From Agrococcus baldri (GTDB lineage: Bacteria > Actinomycetota > Actinomycetes > Actinomycetales > Microbacteriaceae), in contig BJUU01000021.1 in NCBI GenBank assembly GCA_007988785.1, forward strand, positions 1 through 42,003: a stretch of 42,003 nucleotides of DNA. The letters run 5' to 3'. The first letter of the stretch is position 1, and each line of letters begins with the position of its first letter. The notes beneath the pieces are model-generated. The model saw only the letters and a program-made list of their open reading frames with translations, made no database searches and was not told the origin of the DNA. Both the position numbers and the translations under genes were made by a program. This document shows positions 7,988 to 15,454 of this stretch, piece by piece.

Positions 7988-8506
7988 ATGGCAGATTCGC
8001 GACCCACGCCCGCCGCCTCGCCCACCGCTCGCGCCGGCATCGCGCTCGGCGCGCTCGGCCGCTCGCTCGGCGGGCCGGCCTTCGAGGCGATCACCGCGCC
8101 GCCGATCGCGCGCGCCGGCGCGGCGCTCGCGACCCACGCGGCACGGCTCTGGGGCCGCGTGCTCGGCGGCGAGGAGCGCCGCGAGGGCGAGCTGCACGTG
8201 ATCACCGGCCTGCCGCAGTGGGCCTTCGGCCGCGGCGGCACGACCGTCGGCGCGACCTACCTGACCCGCGCATCCGACTCCCCCGACGTGCTCGAGCACG
8301 AGGACGTGCACCGGCAGCAGTGGGAGCGCTACGGGCTGTGGTTCATCCCGATGTACTTCGCGGCGGGCGCCGAGGGCACGAAGAACCGCTTCGAGATCGA
8401 GGCGGGGCTCGAGAAGGGCGGCTACCTGCCGAAGGACGGCAGCGCTCGGCGTGAGCGCCGGCGCTCAACCGGTTCTGAGGCAGTTCGAGCCGGAGAGCGG
8501 CGATGA
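7988..8506 (+). CDS. Small conserved-type protein with a HEXXH motif
   Basis: A 172-aa protein of unknown function. The core (about 68-148) reads as one domain: a VITGLPQWAFGRGGTTVGATYLT segment, then LEHEDVHRQQWERYG, and an NRFEIEAG segment at about 133-140. H104-E-D-V-H108 has the zinc-metallopeptidase HEXXH form, and E135 or E137 could be a third ligand, so a small gluzincin-like protein (compare DUF4157-type domains) is possible. Such short proteins are sometimes annotated 'Fe-S oxidoreductase' in this bacterial group; I see no cysteine cluster that supports that. The N-terminal 65 residues are Ala/Arg-rich, and the last 20 residues are encoded within an inverted repeat and look unstructured. 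The ATG at 7988 is supported by TATCGT 7 nt upstream. Confidence 0.7.
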   Translation: MADSRPTPAASPTARAGIALGALGRSLGGPAFEAITAPPIARAGAALATHAARLWGRVLGGEERREGELHVITGLPQWAFGRGGTTVGATYLTRASDSPDVLEHEDVHRQQWERYGLWFIPMYFAAGAEGTKNRFEIEAGLEKGGYLPKDGSARRERRRSTGSEAVRAGERR

Positions 8507-8526
8507 TCGACGCCAGAACCGGTTGA
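8465..8526. terminator. Long inverted repeat between convergent genes
   Basis: TCAACCGGTTCTG (8465-8477) and CAGAACCGGTTGA (8514-8526) are perfect 13-bp arms, 36 nt apart. The left arm lies in the last codons of the HEXXH gene and its stop codon falls in the loop; the amidase stop is 37 nt further on. Placement suggests a two-way terminator. Each arm is itself centred on the palindrome AACCGGTT, so a protein-binding site is an alternative. Confidence 0.55.
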
Positions 8527-8562
8527 ACGACGGCGGGCTGGGCGCGCCGGGGACGCGGCCGG

Positions 8563-10023
8563 CTACGGGGCCATCCGGTCGACGACGCGCTGCGTCCAGG
8601 GGATGCGGCGCTCGAGCTGGCGGCCGATCGCCAGCAGCGTCGCCTCCTCCCCCGGCCGCCCGATGAGCTGCACGCCCATCGGCAGCCCCGCATCCGTTTG
8701 ATGCACGGGCAGCGAGATCGCCGGCAGCCCCGTGAGGTTCACGAACGAGGTGTGCGGCGTGTGCAGCACCTGCGCGCGGAAGTCGGCCTCGCCGTCGTCG
8801 GCTGGGTACCAGTCGAGCGGGCGCGGGGTGAGCGCCGTGGTGGGCGTGAGCACGGCGTCCCAGGGCGCGAACGCGGCGAGCACGCGCCGCTCGTACTCGG
8901 TCGCCCACAGCTGCGCGCGGGCGAGGCCGCCGGCGGTCAGCCCGTCGCTCGTGTCGATGATCCAGCGGGCGAGCGGCTCGAGCAGGTGGCGCTGCTCGCG
9001 CGGGATGGGGATGGTCGCCGCGCCGCCCCGCCACAGGTCGGTGAACGCCGCCGGGTAGCCGGCGACGCCCGGCACGCCCAGGTCGCCAGACGCATCCGGC
9101 AGCGCCACCTCGCCCACCTCGTGCCCGACGGCCTCGAGCGCCCGCACGGCGGCGGCCAGCGCGTCGTCGGCCTCCGGTGCGATGCGGATGTCGTCGCTCG
9201 CGTCCCAGGGCGTGCCGCCGGTGAGCACGGCGATGCGGAATCGCCCCTGGCCGCGCATCGCCGCCGCGAGCAGCGAGCCGTCGTCGCGCTCGGGCGCGCG
9301 GAGGGCGAGCGGATGCGCTGTGACGCCGTTGACGCGGCCGATCAGCGCGTCGGTGAGGAGCGCGACGTCGATGACCGAGCGGGCGATCGCGCCGGCGGTC
9401 GCGAGGCCGCCGACCACGCCGACGCCGCCCTGCGCGGGGATGCGGCCGCGCGTGGGCTTGAGGCCGACGAGCCCGCAGGTGGCGGCCGGGATGCGGATGG
9501 AGCCGCCGCCGTCGGAGCCGGGCGCGAAGGGCAGCAGCCCCTGCGCGACGGCGGCCGCCGCCCCGCCGGAGGAGCCGCCCGCGTGCAGCCCGGGGTGCCC
9601 GGGCAGCGTGGTCGCCCCGTGCAGCGCCGAGCGGGTGTAGCCGGCGAAGCCGAACTCGGGCGCGGCGGTGCGGCCGAGCACGACGCCGCCGCCGTCGTCG
9701 AGCACCTGCGCCACCGGGTGCGTCTCGTCGGCGATCGTGCCCTCGAGCCAGCGGCTGCCCATGCTCGCGGGCTGGCCGGCGCGGGGCGTGAGGTCCTTGT
9801 CGGCGAAGGGCAGCCCGTGGATGATGCCCGTGCGATCGGCGGCCGCGTCGGCGGTGCCGGCGCGCTCGAGCGCGAGCTCGGCGTCGACGTGCACGAACGC
9901 GTTCGCGTGGTCGAGCCGGGCGATGCGGTCGAGGAAGTGCTCGGCGACCTGCACGGCGCTCAGCTGGCGCGCGTGCAGCAGCCGCCACAGCTCGAGCGCG
10001 CCGAGCTCGTGGATCGCGGTCAT
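8563..10023 (-). CDS. Amidase (amidase-signature family)
   Basis: A 486-aa enzyme of the amidase-signature family, close to the usual length. The Ser-cisSer-Lys triad is visible: K76 in FADKDL, S151/S152 in AGGSSGGAAAA, and the nucleophile S175 in GSDGGGSIRIPA. It hydrolyses a carboxylic amide to acid plus ammonia or amine; the substrate cannot be read from the sequence. A GatA role is unlikely because no gatB or gatC is nearby and the C-terminal part is of the stand-alone amidase type. The start is an ATG preceded by GGAGGC, with CACGAT upstream in the same arrangement as the mshA-like gene. The gene is monocistronic and convergent with the HEXXH gene. Confidence 0.88.
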   Translation of the reverse strand: MTAIHELGALELWRLLHARQLSAVQVAEHFLDRIARLDHANAFVHVDAELALERAGTADAAADRTGIIHGLPFADKDLTPRAGQPASMGSRWLEGTIADETHPVAQVLDDGGGVVLGRTAAPEFGFAGYTRSALHGATTLPGHPGLHAGGSSGGAAAAVAQGLLPFAPGSDGGGSIRIPAATCGLVGLKPTRGRIPAQGGVGVVGGLATAGAIARSVIDVALLTDALIGRVNGVTAHPLALRAPERDDGSLLAAAMRGQGRFRIAVLTGGTPWDASDDIRIAPEADDALAAAVRALEAVGHEVGEVALPDASGDLGVPGVAGYPAAFTDLWRGGAATIPIPREQRHLLEPLARWIIDTSDGLTAGGLARAQLWATEYERRVLAAFAPWDAVLTPTTALTPRPLDWYPADDGEADFRAQVLHTPHTSFVNLTGLPAISLPVHQTDAGLPMGVQLIGRPGEEATLLAIGRQLERRIPWTQRVVDRMAP

Positions 10024-10029
10024 GCCTCC

Positions 10030-10035
10030 ATCGTG
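10030..10035 (-). promoter_or_regulatory. Possible -10 hexamer (CACGAT) of the amidase gene
   Basis: Minus strand reads CACGAT, GGAGGC, ATG, the same geometry as at the mshA-like and coaD starts. The hexamer departs from TANNNT at position 1. Confidence 0.35.
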
Positions 10036-10063
10036 GCAGGTCGCGGCGCGCGTCGGCCCGCGC

Positions 10064-10459
10064 TCAGCCCAGGAAGCGCCCGGCCCGCCGCTGCAGCCGC
10101 TTGCGCTCGGTGCGCTCGCGCATCTGCTCGCGGGTGGCGTAGTTCGTCAGCTCGCGGAAGGGGTCGCGGCCGGTGAAGCGCGGCGGCTCGGCGACGATCG
10201 CCGCGATCGCCTTCTCGATCTCCCAGTACTCCCCGATGCGGGTGCCCTGGCCCGGGTTCATGTGCCGCAGCCGCGCCTCGAAGCGGATCTCCTCCTTGAC
10301 CACCACCTGCACGACGTAGCCGCGCGTGGCGCCGGCGACCGAGACCATCCAGAACCCCGGCCCGAGATCGGTGACCACCGCGCGCACGTCGCTCGCCGCG
10401 GCGGCGGCCTGCACGTCGGCGCGCTCGCGGGCGCTGCGCCATGCCTCGAAGTCGGTCAT
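10064..10459 (-). CDS. Hypothetical protein, 131 aa
   Basis: I do not recognise the family. The protein is soluble, with a predicted mixed alpha/beta core: VRAVVTDLGPGFWMVSVAG and RGYVVQVVVKEEIRFEARL look like beta strands, followed by an acidic helix and a basic C-terminus (EQMRERTERKRLQRRAGRFL). There is no signal peptide and no membrane helix. The start at 10459 (MTDFEAW) was preferred over an upstream ATG because GGAGGG directly precedes it and the extra 18 residues look non-coding. Codon use matches its neighbours. It stands alone between the amidase and a small membrane protein. Confidence 0.65.
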   Translation of the reverse strand: MTDFEAWRSARERADVQAAAAASDVRAVVTDLGPGFWMVSVAGATRGYVVQVVVKEEIRFEARLRHMNPGQGTRIGEYWEIEKAIAAIVAEPPRFTGRDPFRELTNYATREQMRERTERKRLQRRAGRFLG

Positions 10460-10521
10460 CCCTCCATGGTGCCACTGCGCGCCGACACGGGGACGGTTGG
10501 GTCGACTCGGCAAAGGCGCCG

Positions 10522-10599
10522 CGGCTCAGTGCCGCCAGTGCCGCGGAGCGGCTCAGTGGCGCCAGTGCCGCGCAGCGGCTCAGTGCCGCCGGTGCTCGG
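10522..10599. repeat. 27-bp tandem repeat, about 2.9 copies, spanning a stop codon
   Basis: Units beginning CGGCTCAGT start at 10522, 10549 and 10576, with a few substitutions between them. The third unit contains the stop codon and last codons of the adjacent leftward membrane-protein gene, so the gene's 3' end has been duplicated downstream. Because 27 is a multiple of 3, each copy carries the stop in the same frame. Confidence 0.75.
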
Positions 10600-11002
10600 G
10601 CCGCGACTCCCCCTCGGGGCGGTTCGCGAGCCACAGGCCGACGCCGAGCGAGACGAGCCCGGTCGCGATGCCGAGCGCACCCCCGATCGGCGCCATCGAG
10701 AGGTCGACCTGGGTGAGCGCGAACAGCAGCGCCGCGACCAGCACGAGCGCGAGCAGGCCGAGCGCGGTGACGAGCCACGGCTGCGCCCCCTGGTCGACGG
10801 CGCGCCGCGAGAACACCACGGCGACCGCGGCGGGGATGCCGAGGACGAGGCCCAGCACGATCCCGCGCATCAGACCCTGCCCGGGCGCCGTCACGAGCGA
10901 GATGGCGAGGCCGGCGACCACGCCGACGACGAGCGCGAGGACCGCGGCCCAGGCGACGGGCACGGTGTAGTCGATCGGTGCTCGGTGCTGCGCGACGGCC
11001 AT
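10580..11002 (-). CDS. Small membrane protein with four predicted helices
   Basis: A 140-aa protein of unknown function. Four hydrophobic segments are clear: about 17-36 (VAWAAVLALVVGVVAGLAI), 44-66, 80-100 and 107-127. It is probably an integral cytoplasmic-membrane protein. The ATG at 11002 is preceded by GAGGAGG at about 9 nt, which favours it over the longer frame beginning further upstream. The C-terminus is short and basic, and its coding end lies in the 27-bp tandem repeat. No partner gene is apparent. Could be a DUF-type actinobacterial membrane protein; I cannot name it. Confidence 0.7.
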   Translation of the reverse strand: MAVAQHRAPIDYTVPVAWAAVLALVVGVVAGLAISLVTAPGQGLMRGIVLGLVLGIPAAVAVVFSRRAVDQGAQPWLVTALGLLALVLVAALLFALTQVDLSMAPIGGALGIATGLVSLGVGLWLANRPEGESRPEHRRH

Positions 11003-11101
11003 GGCGATTGCCTCCTCACGGCGACCCCTGTCGCCGCTGGAGCCAGCGTGCTCGCGCCCGCCCTGGTTTGCAACCACTGTTCCAGAACCCTGCGGGTTCC
11101 C

Positions 11102-11120
11102 TCAGCCGGGCTTCGGCTGA
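11102..11120. terminator. Hairpin downstream of ung
   Basis: TCAGCCG (11102-11108) and CGGCTGA (11114-11120) around a 5-nt loop, about 40 nt beyond the ung stop, in the 159-nt gap before the next gene. Likely terminator for the S51-ung pair; no T run. Confidence 0.45.
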
Positions 11121-11161
11121 CGGCGCGGGCAGCGACGCCGGTGACCGACCGGCGGGCCCGC

Positions 11162-11869
11162 TCAGGCGGGATCGGCCGGGATGCGCCAGTCGATCGGCGC
11201 CGCCCCCTGCGCCTCGAGCGCGGCGTTCGCCCGCGAGAAGGGCCGCGAGCCGAAGAACCCGCGGTGGGCGCTCAGCGGCGAGGGGTGCGGCGAGCGGATG
11301 CTCGGCACGTCGCCCAGCATCGGCGCGAGCGACTGCGCCTGGGCGCCCCAGAGGATCGCCACGAGCGGCACCCGCGAGCCGTCGGCGCGGCGCCGCGCGA
11401 CCAGTGCGCGGATGGCCGTCTCGGTCACCTGCTCCCAGCCCCAGCCGCGGTGCGAGGCGGGCTGCCCCGCGCCGACCGTCAGCACCCGGTTGAGCAGCAG
11501 CACGCCCTGCGAGCCCCAGGCGCTCAGGTCGCCGTGGGCGGCGGGCTCGATGCCGAGGTCGTCGTGCAGCTCGCGGTAGATGTTGGCGAGCGAGCGCGGC
11601 AGCGGGCGCACGTGCCGCTCGACCGCGAACGACAGCCCGATCGGGTGCCCGGGCGTCGGGTAGGGGTCCTGCCCGACGATCAGCACCCGCACGTCGCCCA
11701 GCGGCTGCGTGAAGGCGCGCAGCACCGCGTCGCCCGCGGGCAGGTAGGGGCGGCCCGCCGCGGTCTCGGCGCGCAGCCGCTCGCCCAGGCCGTGCACGAC
11801 GTGCTCGACGGGCGCCAGCGCATCCGCCCACCCCGCATCGACGAGCTCGCTGAGCGGGCGGGCGGTCAT
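11162..11869 (-). CDS. ung: Uracil-DNA glycosylase, family 1
   Basis: A 235-aa enzyme, standard length. It removes uracil from DNA to start base-excision repair. The family 1 motifs are present: GQDPYP at 66-71 with the catalytic Asp68, the glycine-rich LLLNRVLTV segment, and [18 protein letters not shown] near the C-terminus, which holds the catalytic His and the DNA-intercalating loop. The ATG start overlaps the stop of the S51 peptidase gene by 4 nt (ATGA), so the two are probably translated together, although no functional link is obvious. No anomaly seen. Confidence 0.95.
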   Translation of the reverse strand: MTARPLSELVDAGWADALAPVEHVVHGLGERLRAETAAGRPYLPAGDAVLRAFTQPLGDVRVLIVGQDPYPTPGHPIGLSFAVERHVRPLPRSLANIYRELHDDLGIEPAAHGDLSAWGSQGVLLLNRVLTVGAGQPASHRGWGWEQVTETAIRALVARRRADGSRVPLVAILWGAQAQSLAPMLGDVPSIRSPHPSPLSAHRGFFGSRPFSRANAALEAQGAAPIDWRIPADPA

Positions 11870-12576
11870 GCGGCGAGGACCCCGATGCTCACGCGGTCGT
11901 CGGCGCGGTCGGCCGTCCAGACGCTGCCGTCGCCGGCGACCTCCAGGCCGCCCTCGCCGACGATGAGCGAGGTGTTCTCGTCGATCGCGACCACCCGTTC
12001 GGCGAGGCCCGCGTGCACGGTCGCGACCGCGCGCGAGAGGGTGCCGTACTGGGCGCAGTGCACGTCGACCACCAGGTCGACCAGGCCGAGCCCCGCGTCG
12101 AGCGTGACGTCGTCGAGGCCCTCGGCGTTCGACTCGGCGGTGACGGGCACGCCGCCGATGCGCCAGCCGCCCAGCAGGGCGACGTCGCCGGCGATCATGG
12201 CGCCGGCCGAGAAGCCCGCGTAGGGCACGCCGGTGGAGACCAGCCCGCGGATCGTGTCGGCGGCGGGCATGACGGCCGCGTGGTAGCCGGGTGTGAGGCC
12301 GCCGCCGATGAAGATGCCGTCGGCGCCGCCGAGATCGGTGGGCAGCAGCGTGCGCTCGGCGGTAAGCTGCACGATGCGCACCTCGCCGGCGCCGAGCTTC
12401 GTCATGTCGGCGCGGTAGTCGTCGTGCCAGCCGGCGCCCTCGGCCTCGTCGGCCGCCCACAGCACGACCGCGATGGTCGGCGGGCCGCCGGCGCGCTGCC
12501 GCGCCTCGTCGATGAAGCGGCCGGTCCAGCGCGACTCGTCGTCGGCCCAGCCGCCGCCCAGCAGATGAATGCTCAT
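11866..12576 (-). CDS. S51 (peptidase E / cyanophycinase-like) family protein
   Basis: A 236-aa protein with the class-I glutamine-amidotransferase-like fold of family S51. The nucleophile elbow GFSAGAMI (about 140-147) holds the expected catalytic Ser, and GGGLTPGYH (about 91-99) forms the oxyanion-side loop. A later [16 protein letters not shown] segment occupies the position of the family's His-containing region. Relatives include alpha-aspartyl dipeptidase and cyanophycinase; the substrate here is unknown, and a cyanophycin role is unlikely without cphA. CAGAAT lies 6 nt before the ATG, consistent with a leaderless start. It is the first gene of a two-gene unit with ung. Confidence 0.75.
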   Translation of the reverse strand: MSIHLLGGGWADDESRWTGRFIDEARQRAGGPPTIAVVLWAADEAEGAGWHDDYRADMTKLGAGEVRIVQLTAERTLLPTDLGGADGIFIGGGLTPGYHAAVMPAADTIRGLVSTGVPYAGFSAGAMIAGDVALLGGWRIGGVPVTAESNAEGLDDVTLDAGLGLVDLVVDVHCAQYGTLSRAVATVHAGLAERVVAIDENTSLIVGEGGLEVAGDGSVWTADRADDRVSIGVLAA

Positions 12577-12609
12577 GCCCCGATTCTGTCAGCCCCGGCA
12601 CCGCCGGTC

Positions 12610-12813
12610 TCAGGGGGCGCGCGGCGCGCGGCCGCGCGAGGCGTGCCGGCCGGGGCGGCGCTCGCCCGCGCGCTCGGCCAGGCCGCCGAGCTCTGCCCAC
12701 TCGGTGAAGTCGACCTTGAAGACGTGCCACTCGAGCCGCGCGTCGAGATCGCGCAGCAGGCGCGCGAGCCGCCGCAGCCGGCTCGGCCGGGGCGATCCCT
12801 GTGCGCGCGACAT
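12610..12813 (-). CDS. Small hypothetical protein, 67 aa
   Basis: An unrecognised small basic protein. Residues about 10-45 could form a helix-strand unit ([20 protein letters not shown]) followed by [14 protein letters not shown]; the last 20 residues are Arg/Ala/Gly/Pro-rich and probably disordered. There is no ribosome-binding site, but TAGCGT lies exactly 6 nt before the ATG, the same arrangement seen at many other starts in this window; this is the main reason I keep it. It is bracketed by intergenic hairpins and is not part of an obvious operon. Confidence 0.5.
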   Translation of the reverse strand: MSRAQGSPRPSRLRRLARLLRDLDARLEWHVFKVDFTEWAELGGLAERAGERRPGRHASRGRAPRAP

Positions 12814-12819
12814 GGCCCG

Positions 12820-12825
12820 ACGCTA
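12820..12825 (-). promoter_or_regulatory. -10 hexamer (TAGCGT) of the 67-aa gene
   Basis: Minus strand: TAGCGT, CGGGCC, ATG at 12813. Leaderless geometry; no ribosome-binding site is present. Confidence 0.45.
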
Positions 12826-12855
12826 CGCGCATGCGGTCGCCGCCGCCAGGGTTCC

Positions 12856-12886
12856 CCTTCGACGCGGTCTGCCCTTCGGGCGGACC
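12856..12886. terminator. Hairpin after the aminotransferase stop
   Basis: GGTCTGCCC (12866-12874) pairs with GGGCGGACC (12878-12886), one G-T wobble, TTC loop, 4 nt from the aminotransferase stop. The flank CCTTCGAC (12856-12863) also opens the structured element at 14247. Probable terminator of the pyrimidine cluster and a short member of the same repeat family. Confidence 0.55.
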
Positions 12887-12889
12887 GGC

Positions 12890-14221
12890 TCAGGGAGCAG
12901 CGCTGGCGTGCGCCGCGAGCACCTCGTCGAGGATGGCGAGCCCGGCGCGCGCGTCGTCGTCGCTCATCACGAGCGGCGGCACCACGTGGATGCGGTTGTC
13001 GGCCGTGAACGGCAGGTACCCGCGCTCGAGCAGCGCGCCCTTCAGGCCGGCGACGACGGATGCGTCCACGGGCCGCCGCGAGTCGCGGTCGGCCACCAGG
13101 TCGAGGGCCCAGAAGCAGCCGCGGCCGCGCACCTCGCCGATGATGGGGTGCCGCTCGGCGAGCTCGCGCAGGCCCGGCCCCAGCACGTCGGCGCCCAGGT
13201 GCGCGGCGTGCTCGATGATGCCCTCGTCGGTCATGGCGTCGATCGAGGCGACGATCGAGGCTGCCGCGAGCGGGTGGCCCGAGTAGGTGAGCCCGCCCGG
13301 GATGGGCCGCTCGCGGAAGGTCTCGAGGATGTGCTCGGCGATGATGACCCCGCCGACGGGCACGTAGCCGGAGTTCGAGCCCTTCGCGAAGGTCACCAGG
13401 TCGGGCCGCACGCCGTCGTGCTGGTGCGCGAACCACTCGCCGGTGCGCCCGAAGCCCGCCATCACCTCGTCGATGATGAGCACGATGCCGTGCGCGTCGG
13501 CGAGCTCGCGCAGCCCCTGCAGGTAGCCGGGCGGCGGCACCAGGATGCCGGCCGTGCCGGGCACCGGCTCGACCAGGATGGCCGCGAAGGTCGACGGCCC
13601 CTCCGCCTCGATCACGCGCCGGGCGTGCTGCAGCGCGCGCTCGGCCTCCTGCTCGGGCGTCTCGGCCCAGAACTCCGAGCGGTACAGGAAGGGCCCGAAG
13701 CAGTGCACGTGGCCGACGGCGAACTCGTTGCCGACGCGGCGGGTGTCGCCGGTGGCGTTGATCGCGGCGCCGGTGTTGCCGTGGTACGAGCGGTAGTGCG
13801 AGAGCACCTTGGTGCGCCCCGTGTGGACGCGGGCGATCCTGATCGCGTTCTCGACCGCATCCGCCCCGCCGTTCGTGAAGAAGACGGCGGCCATGGCGTC
13901 GATCTTCGACAGGATGCGCTCGGCCGCCTCGCCGCGCACCAGGTTGGTGGTGGCGGGCGCGACGGTCGCGAGCTCTGCCGCCTGCCGCTGGATGGCCTCG
14001 ACGACCCGCGGGTGCGCGTGGCCGATGTTGGTGTTGACGAGCTGGCTCGAGAAGTCGAGGTACTCGCGGCCGTCGTGATCCCACATGCGCACGCCGGATG
14101 CGCGGGCGATCGCGAGCGGGTTGGTGGCCGGATGCTTCGACCACGAGTGCAGGATGTGGCGGTCGAGCTCGCGGGCGCGGTGGCCGTCGGCGGGGCTGAG
14201 GTCGGCGGTGGAGTCGCTCAT
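12890..14221 (-). CDS. Class III aminotransferase, probably beta-alanine/3-aminoisobutyrate type
   Basis: A 443-aa PLP enzyme of the class III (omega) aminotransferase family. Visible hallmarks are the phosphate-binding TNGGADAVENAIRIAR (116-131), SYHGNTG (145-151), the pyridine-N-binding D251 in IIDEVMAGFGRTG, and the Schiff-base K280 in TFAKGSNSGY. Placed after beta-ureidopropionase and dihydropyrimidinase, it most likely converts beta-alanine or 3-aminoisobutyrate, the end products of pyrimidine reduction, to the semialdehyde (inference from context). It is separated from the LLM gene by 166 nt of repeat sequence and has its own leaderless-type promoter (TAGCAT, 6 nt, ATG), so it can be expressed apart from the three genes upstream. 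Substrate choice within this broad family cannot be read from sequence. Confidence 0.88.
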   Translation of the reverse strand: MSDSTADLSPADGHRARELDRHILHSWSKHPATNPLAIARASGVRMWDHDGREYLDFSSQLVNTNIGHAHPRVVEAIQRQAAELATVAPATTNLVRGEAAERILSKIDAMAAVFFTNGGADAVENAIRIARVHTGRTKVLSHYRSYHGNTGAAINATGDTRRVGNEFAVGHVHCFGPFLYRSEFWAETPEQEAERALQHARRVIEAEGPSTFAAILVEPVPGTAGILVPPPGYLQGLRELADAHGIVLIIDEVMAGFGRTGEWFAHQHDGVRPDLVTFAKGSNSGYVPVGGVIIAEHILETFRERPIPGGLTYSGHPLAAASIVASIDAMTDEGIIEHAAHLGADVLGPGLRELAERHPIIGEVRGRGCFWALDLVADRDSRRPVDASVVAGLKGALLERGYLPFTADNRIHVVPPLVMSDDDARAGLAILDEVLAAHASAAP

Positions 14222-14227
14222 GGTCGG

Positions 14228-14233
14228 ATGCTA
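14228..14233 (-). promoter_or_regulatory. -10 hexamer (TAGCAT) of the aminotransferase gene
   Basis: Minus strand: TAGCAT, CCGACC, ATG. Suggests independent leaderless transcription of the last gene of the pyrimidine cluster. Confidence 0.45.
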
Positions 14234-14246
14234 TCGAGCGGGGCCG

Positions 14247-14328
14247 TCCTTCGACACGGTGTGCGCCGTCGGCGCGCACCGGCGGCTCCTGAGCCGCTCC
14301 GCGCCGAAGGCGCTGAGCGAGTCGAAGG
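14247..14328. repeat. Structured intergenic element with three hairpins
   Basis: The outer ends CCTTCGAC (14248-14255) and GTCGAAGG (14321-14328) are inverted. Inside are GTGCGC/GCGCAC (14261-14279), GCGGCTC-CT-GAGCCGC (14282-14297) and GCGCC-GAA-GGCGC (14301-14313). It fills the gap between the LLM and aminotransferase genes together with the next element. Such CTTCGAC-bounded elements look like species-specific interspersed repeats; a role in transcript processing is possible. Confidence 0.6.
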
Positions 14329-14345
14329 GCAGGAAGCAACGCGGG

Positions 14346-14380
14346 GGTCTCGTGACGGCCGCTGCGCGGCCTCCTCGACC
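14346..14380. repeat. Mosaic hairpin repeat, GGTCTCGTGAC...CTCGACC type
   Basis: A 35-bp element whose ends GGTCTCGTGAC and CTCCTCGACC match, in reverse orientation, those of the element at 21986-22030. The centre is GGCCGC-TGC-GCGGCC (14357-14371). It ends 7 nt before the LLM stop codon. The centre differs between copies while the ends are kept. Confidence 0.65.
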
Positions 14381-14387
14381 AACGCGG

Positions 14388-15440
14388 CTACGCAGTGGCG
14401 CGCGCGTGCTGCTGCAGGGCGGGGATGATGCGCTCGCCGTACTGGCGCAGCGTCTCCTCCTTGTCGTCGTGCATGACGTAGGCGGCGAACTGGTCGACGC
14501 CCAGCTCACGCAGCCGGGTGAGCTTCTCGATGTGGGCGTCGGCGTCGCCGAGCACGCAGAAGCGGTCGACGATCGCGTCCGGAACGAAGTCGACGTGGTC
14601 GTTGTCGGCCCTGCCGTGGGTGTTGTAGTCGTAGCCCTGCCGCTGCTCGATGTAGTCGGCGAGGTCGGCCGGGATGGCGCCCGCCGAGCCGTCGGTGCCC
14701 GCCGCCTTGCCGTAGCGGGCGACGATGTCGGCCACGTGGTTGCCGACCATGCCGCCGAACCAGCGCGATTGCTCCCGCTGGTGGGCGAGGTCGTCGCCGA
14801 CGTAGGCGGGGCCGGCGACGCAGATCTTCACGCTCATCGGGTCGCGCCCGGCATCCGAGGCAGCCGAGCGCACGTGGTCGATCATCCACTTCGTGATCTC
14901 GGGGTCGGCGAGCTGCAGGATGAACCCGTCGCCCACCTCTCCGGCCAGCTGCAGCGCGCGCGGGCCGTAGGCGGCCACCCACACCGGCAGCTGCGAGCCG
15001 TGCGACCACGGCAGCCGCAGCGTCACGGGCTCGCCGTCGGCGCGGCCCACCTCGACCTCGCGCGAGGAGCCGAGCTCGCGGATCACGTGCACCGCCTCGC
15101 GCAGCTGCTTCAGCGTGGTCGGCTCGCCGCCGCCGACCCGCACGGCCGAGTCGCCCCGCCCGATGCCGCAGACGGTGCGGTTGCCGTACATCTCGTTGAG
15201 GGTCGCGAAGGTGCTGGCGGTGACGCTCCAGTCGCGGGTCGCGGGGTTCGTGACGAAGGTGCCGACGTGCACGCGCCGGGTGGCGGCGAGCATCGCCGAC
15301 ATGATGACGTAGGGCTCCTGCCACAGCACGTGCGAGTCGAAGGTCCACACGTGGCTGAAGCCGTGCACCTCCGCCAGCTGCGCGAGCTGCACGGCCCGGC
15401 TCGCGGGCGGGTTGGTCTGGAAGACGGCGCCGAACTCCAT
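14388..15440 (-). CDS. LLM-class flavin/F420-dependent oxidoreductase
   Basis: A 350-aa TIM-barrel protein of the luciferase-like superfamily: MEFGAVFQTNPP start, SHVWTFDSH (about 29-37), HVGTFVTNPATRDW, and GIGRGDSAVRVGG, the loop that contacts the cofactor phosphate in F420-binding members. It resembles the LLM families labelled F420-dependent (from memory, TIGR03842), but some relatives occur in bacteria without F420, so FMN is an alternative. The gene lies 14 nt after dihydropyrimidinase with a GGGAG ribosome-binding site, in a pathway that otherwise lacks the first enzyme. I infer a redox step on a pyrimidine or dihydropyrimidine. Genes cofC, cofD and cofE occur within the same window, so the cofactor would be available. 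The reaction remains unproven. Confidence 0.8.
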   Translation of the reverse strand: MEFGAVFQTNPPASRAVQLAQLAEVHGFSHVWTFDSHVLWQEPYVIMSAMLAATRRVHVGTFVTNPATRDWSVTASTFATLNEMYGNRTVCGIGRGDSAVRVGGGEPTTLKQLREAVHVIRELGSSREVEVGRADGEPVTLRLPWSHGSQLPVWVAAYGPRALQLAGEVGDGFILQLADPEITKWMIDHVRSAASDAGRDPMSVKICVAGPAYVGDDLAHQREQSRWFGGMVGNHVADIVARYGKAAGTDGSAGAIPADLADYIEQRQGYDYNTHGRADNDHVDFVPDAIVDRFCVLGDADAHIEKLTRLRELGVDQFAAYVMHDDKEETLRQYGERIIPALQQHARATA

Positions 15441-15454
15441 GCTCTGCTCCCGCC

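Noticed and set aside
7988-8506. Annotation as an Fe-S oxidoreductase
   Set aside because: There are no cysteine clusters in the protein; the HEXXH motif is the only recognisable signature.
10522-10599. 27-bp repeat as a small CRISPR array
   Set aside because: The units are directly adjacent with no unique spacers, differ from one another, and include coding sequence; no cas gene is near.
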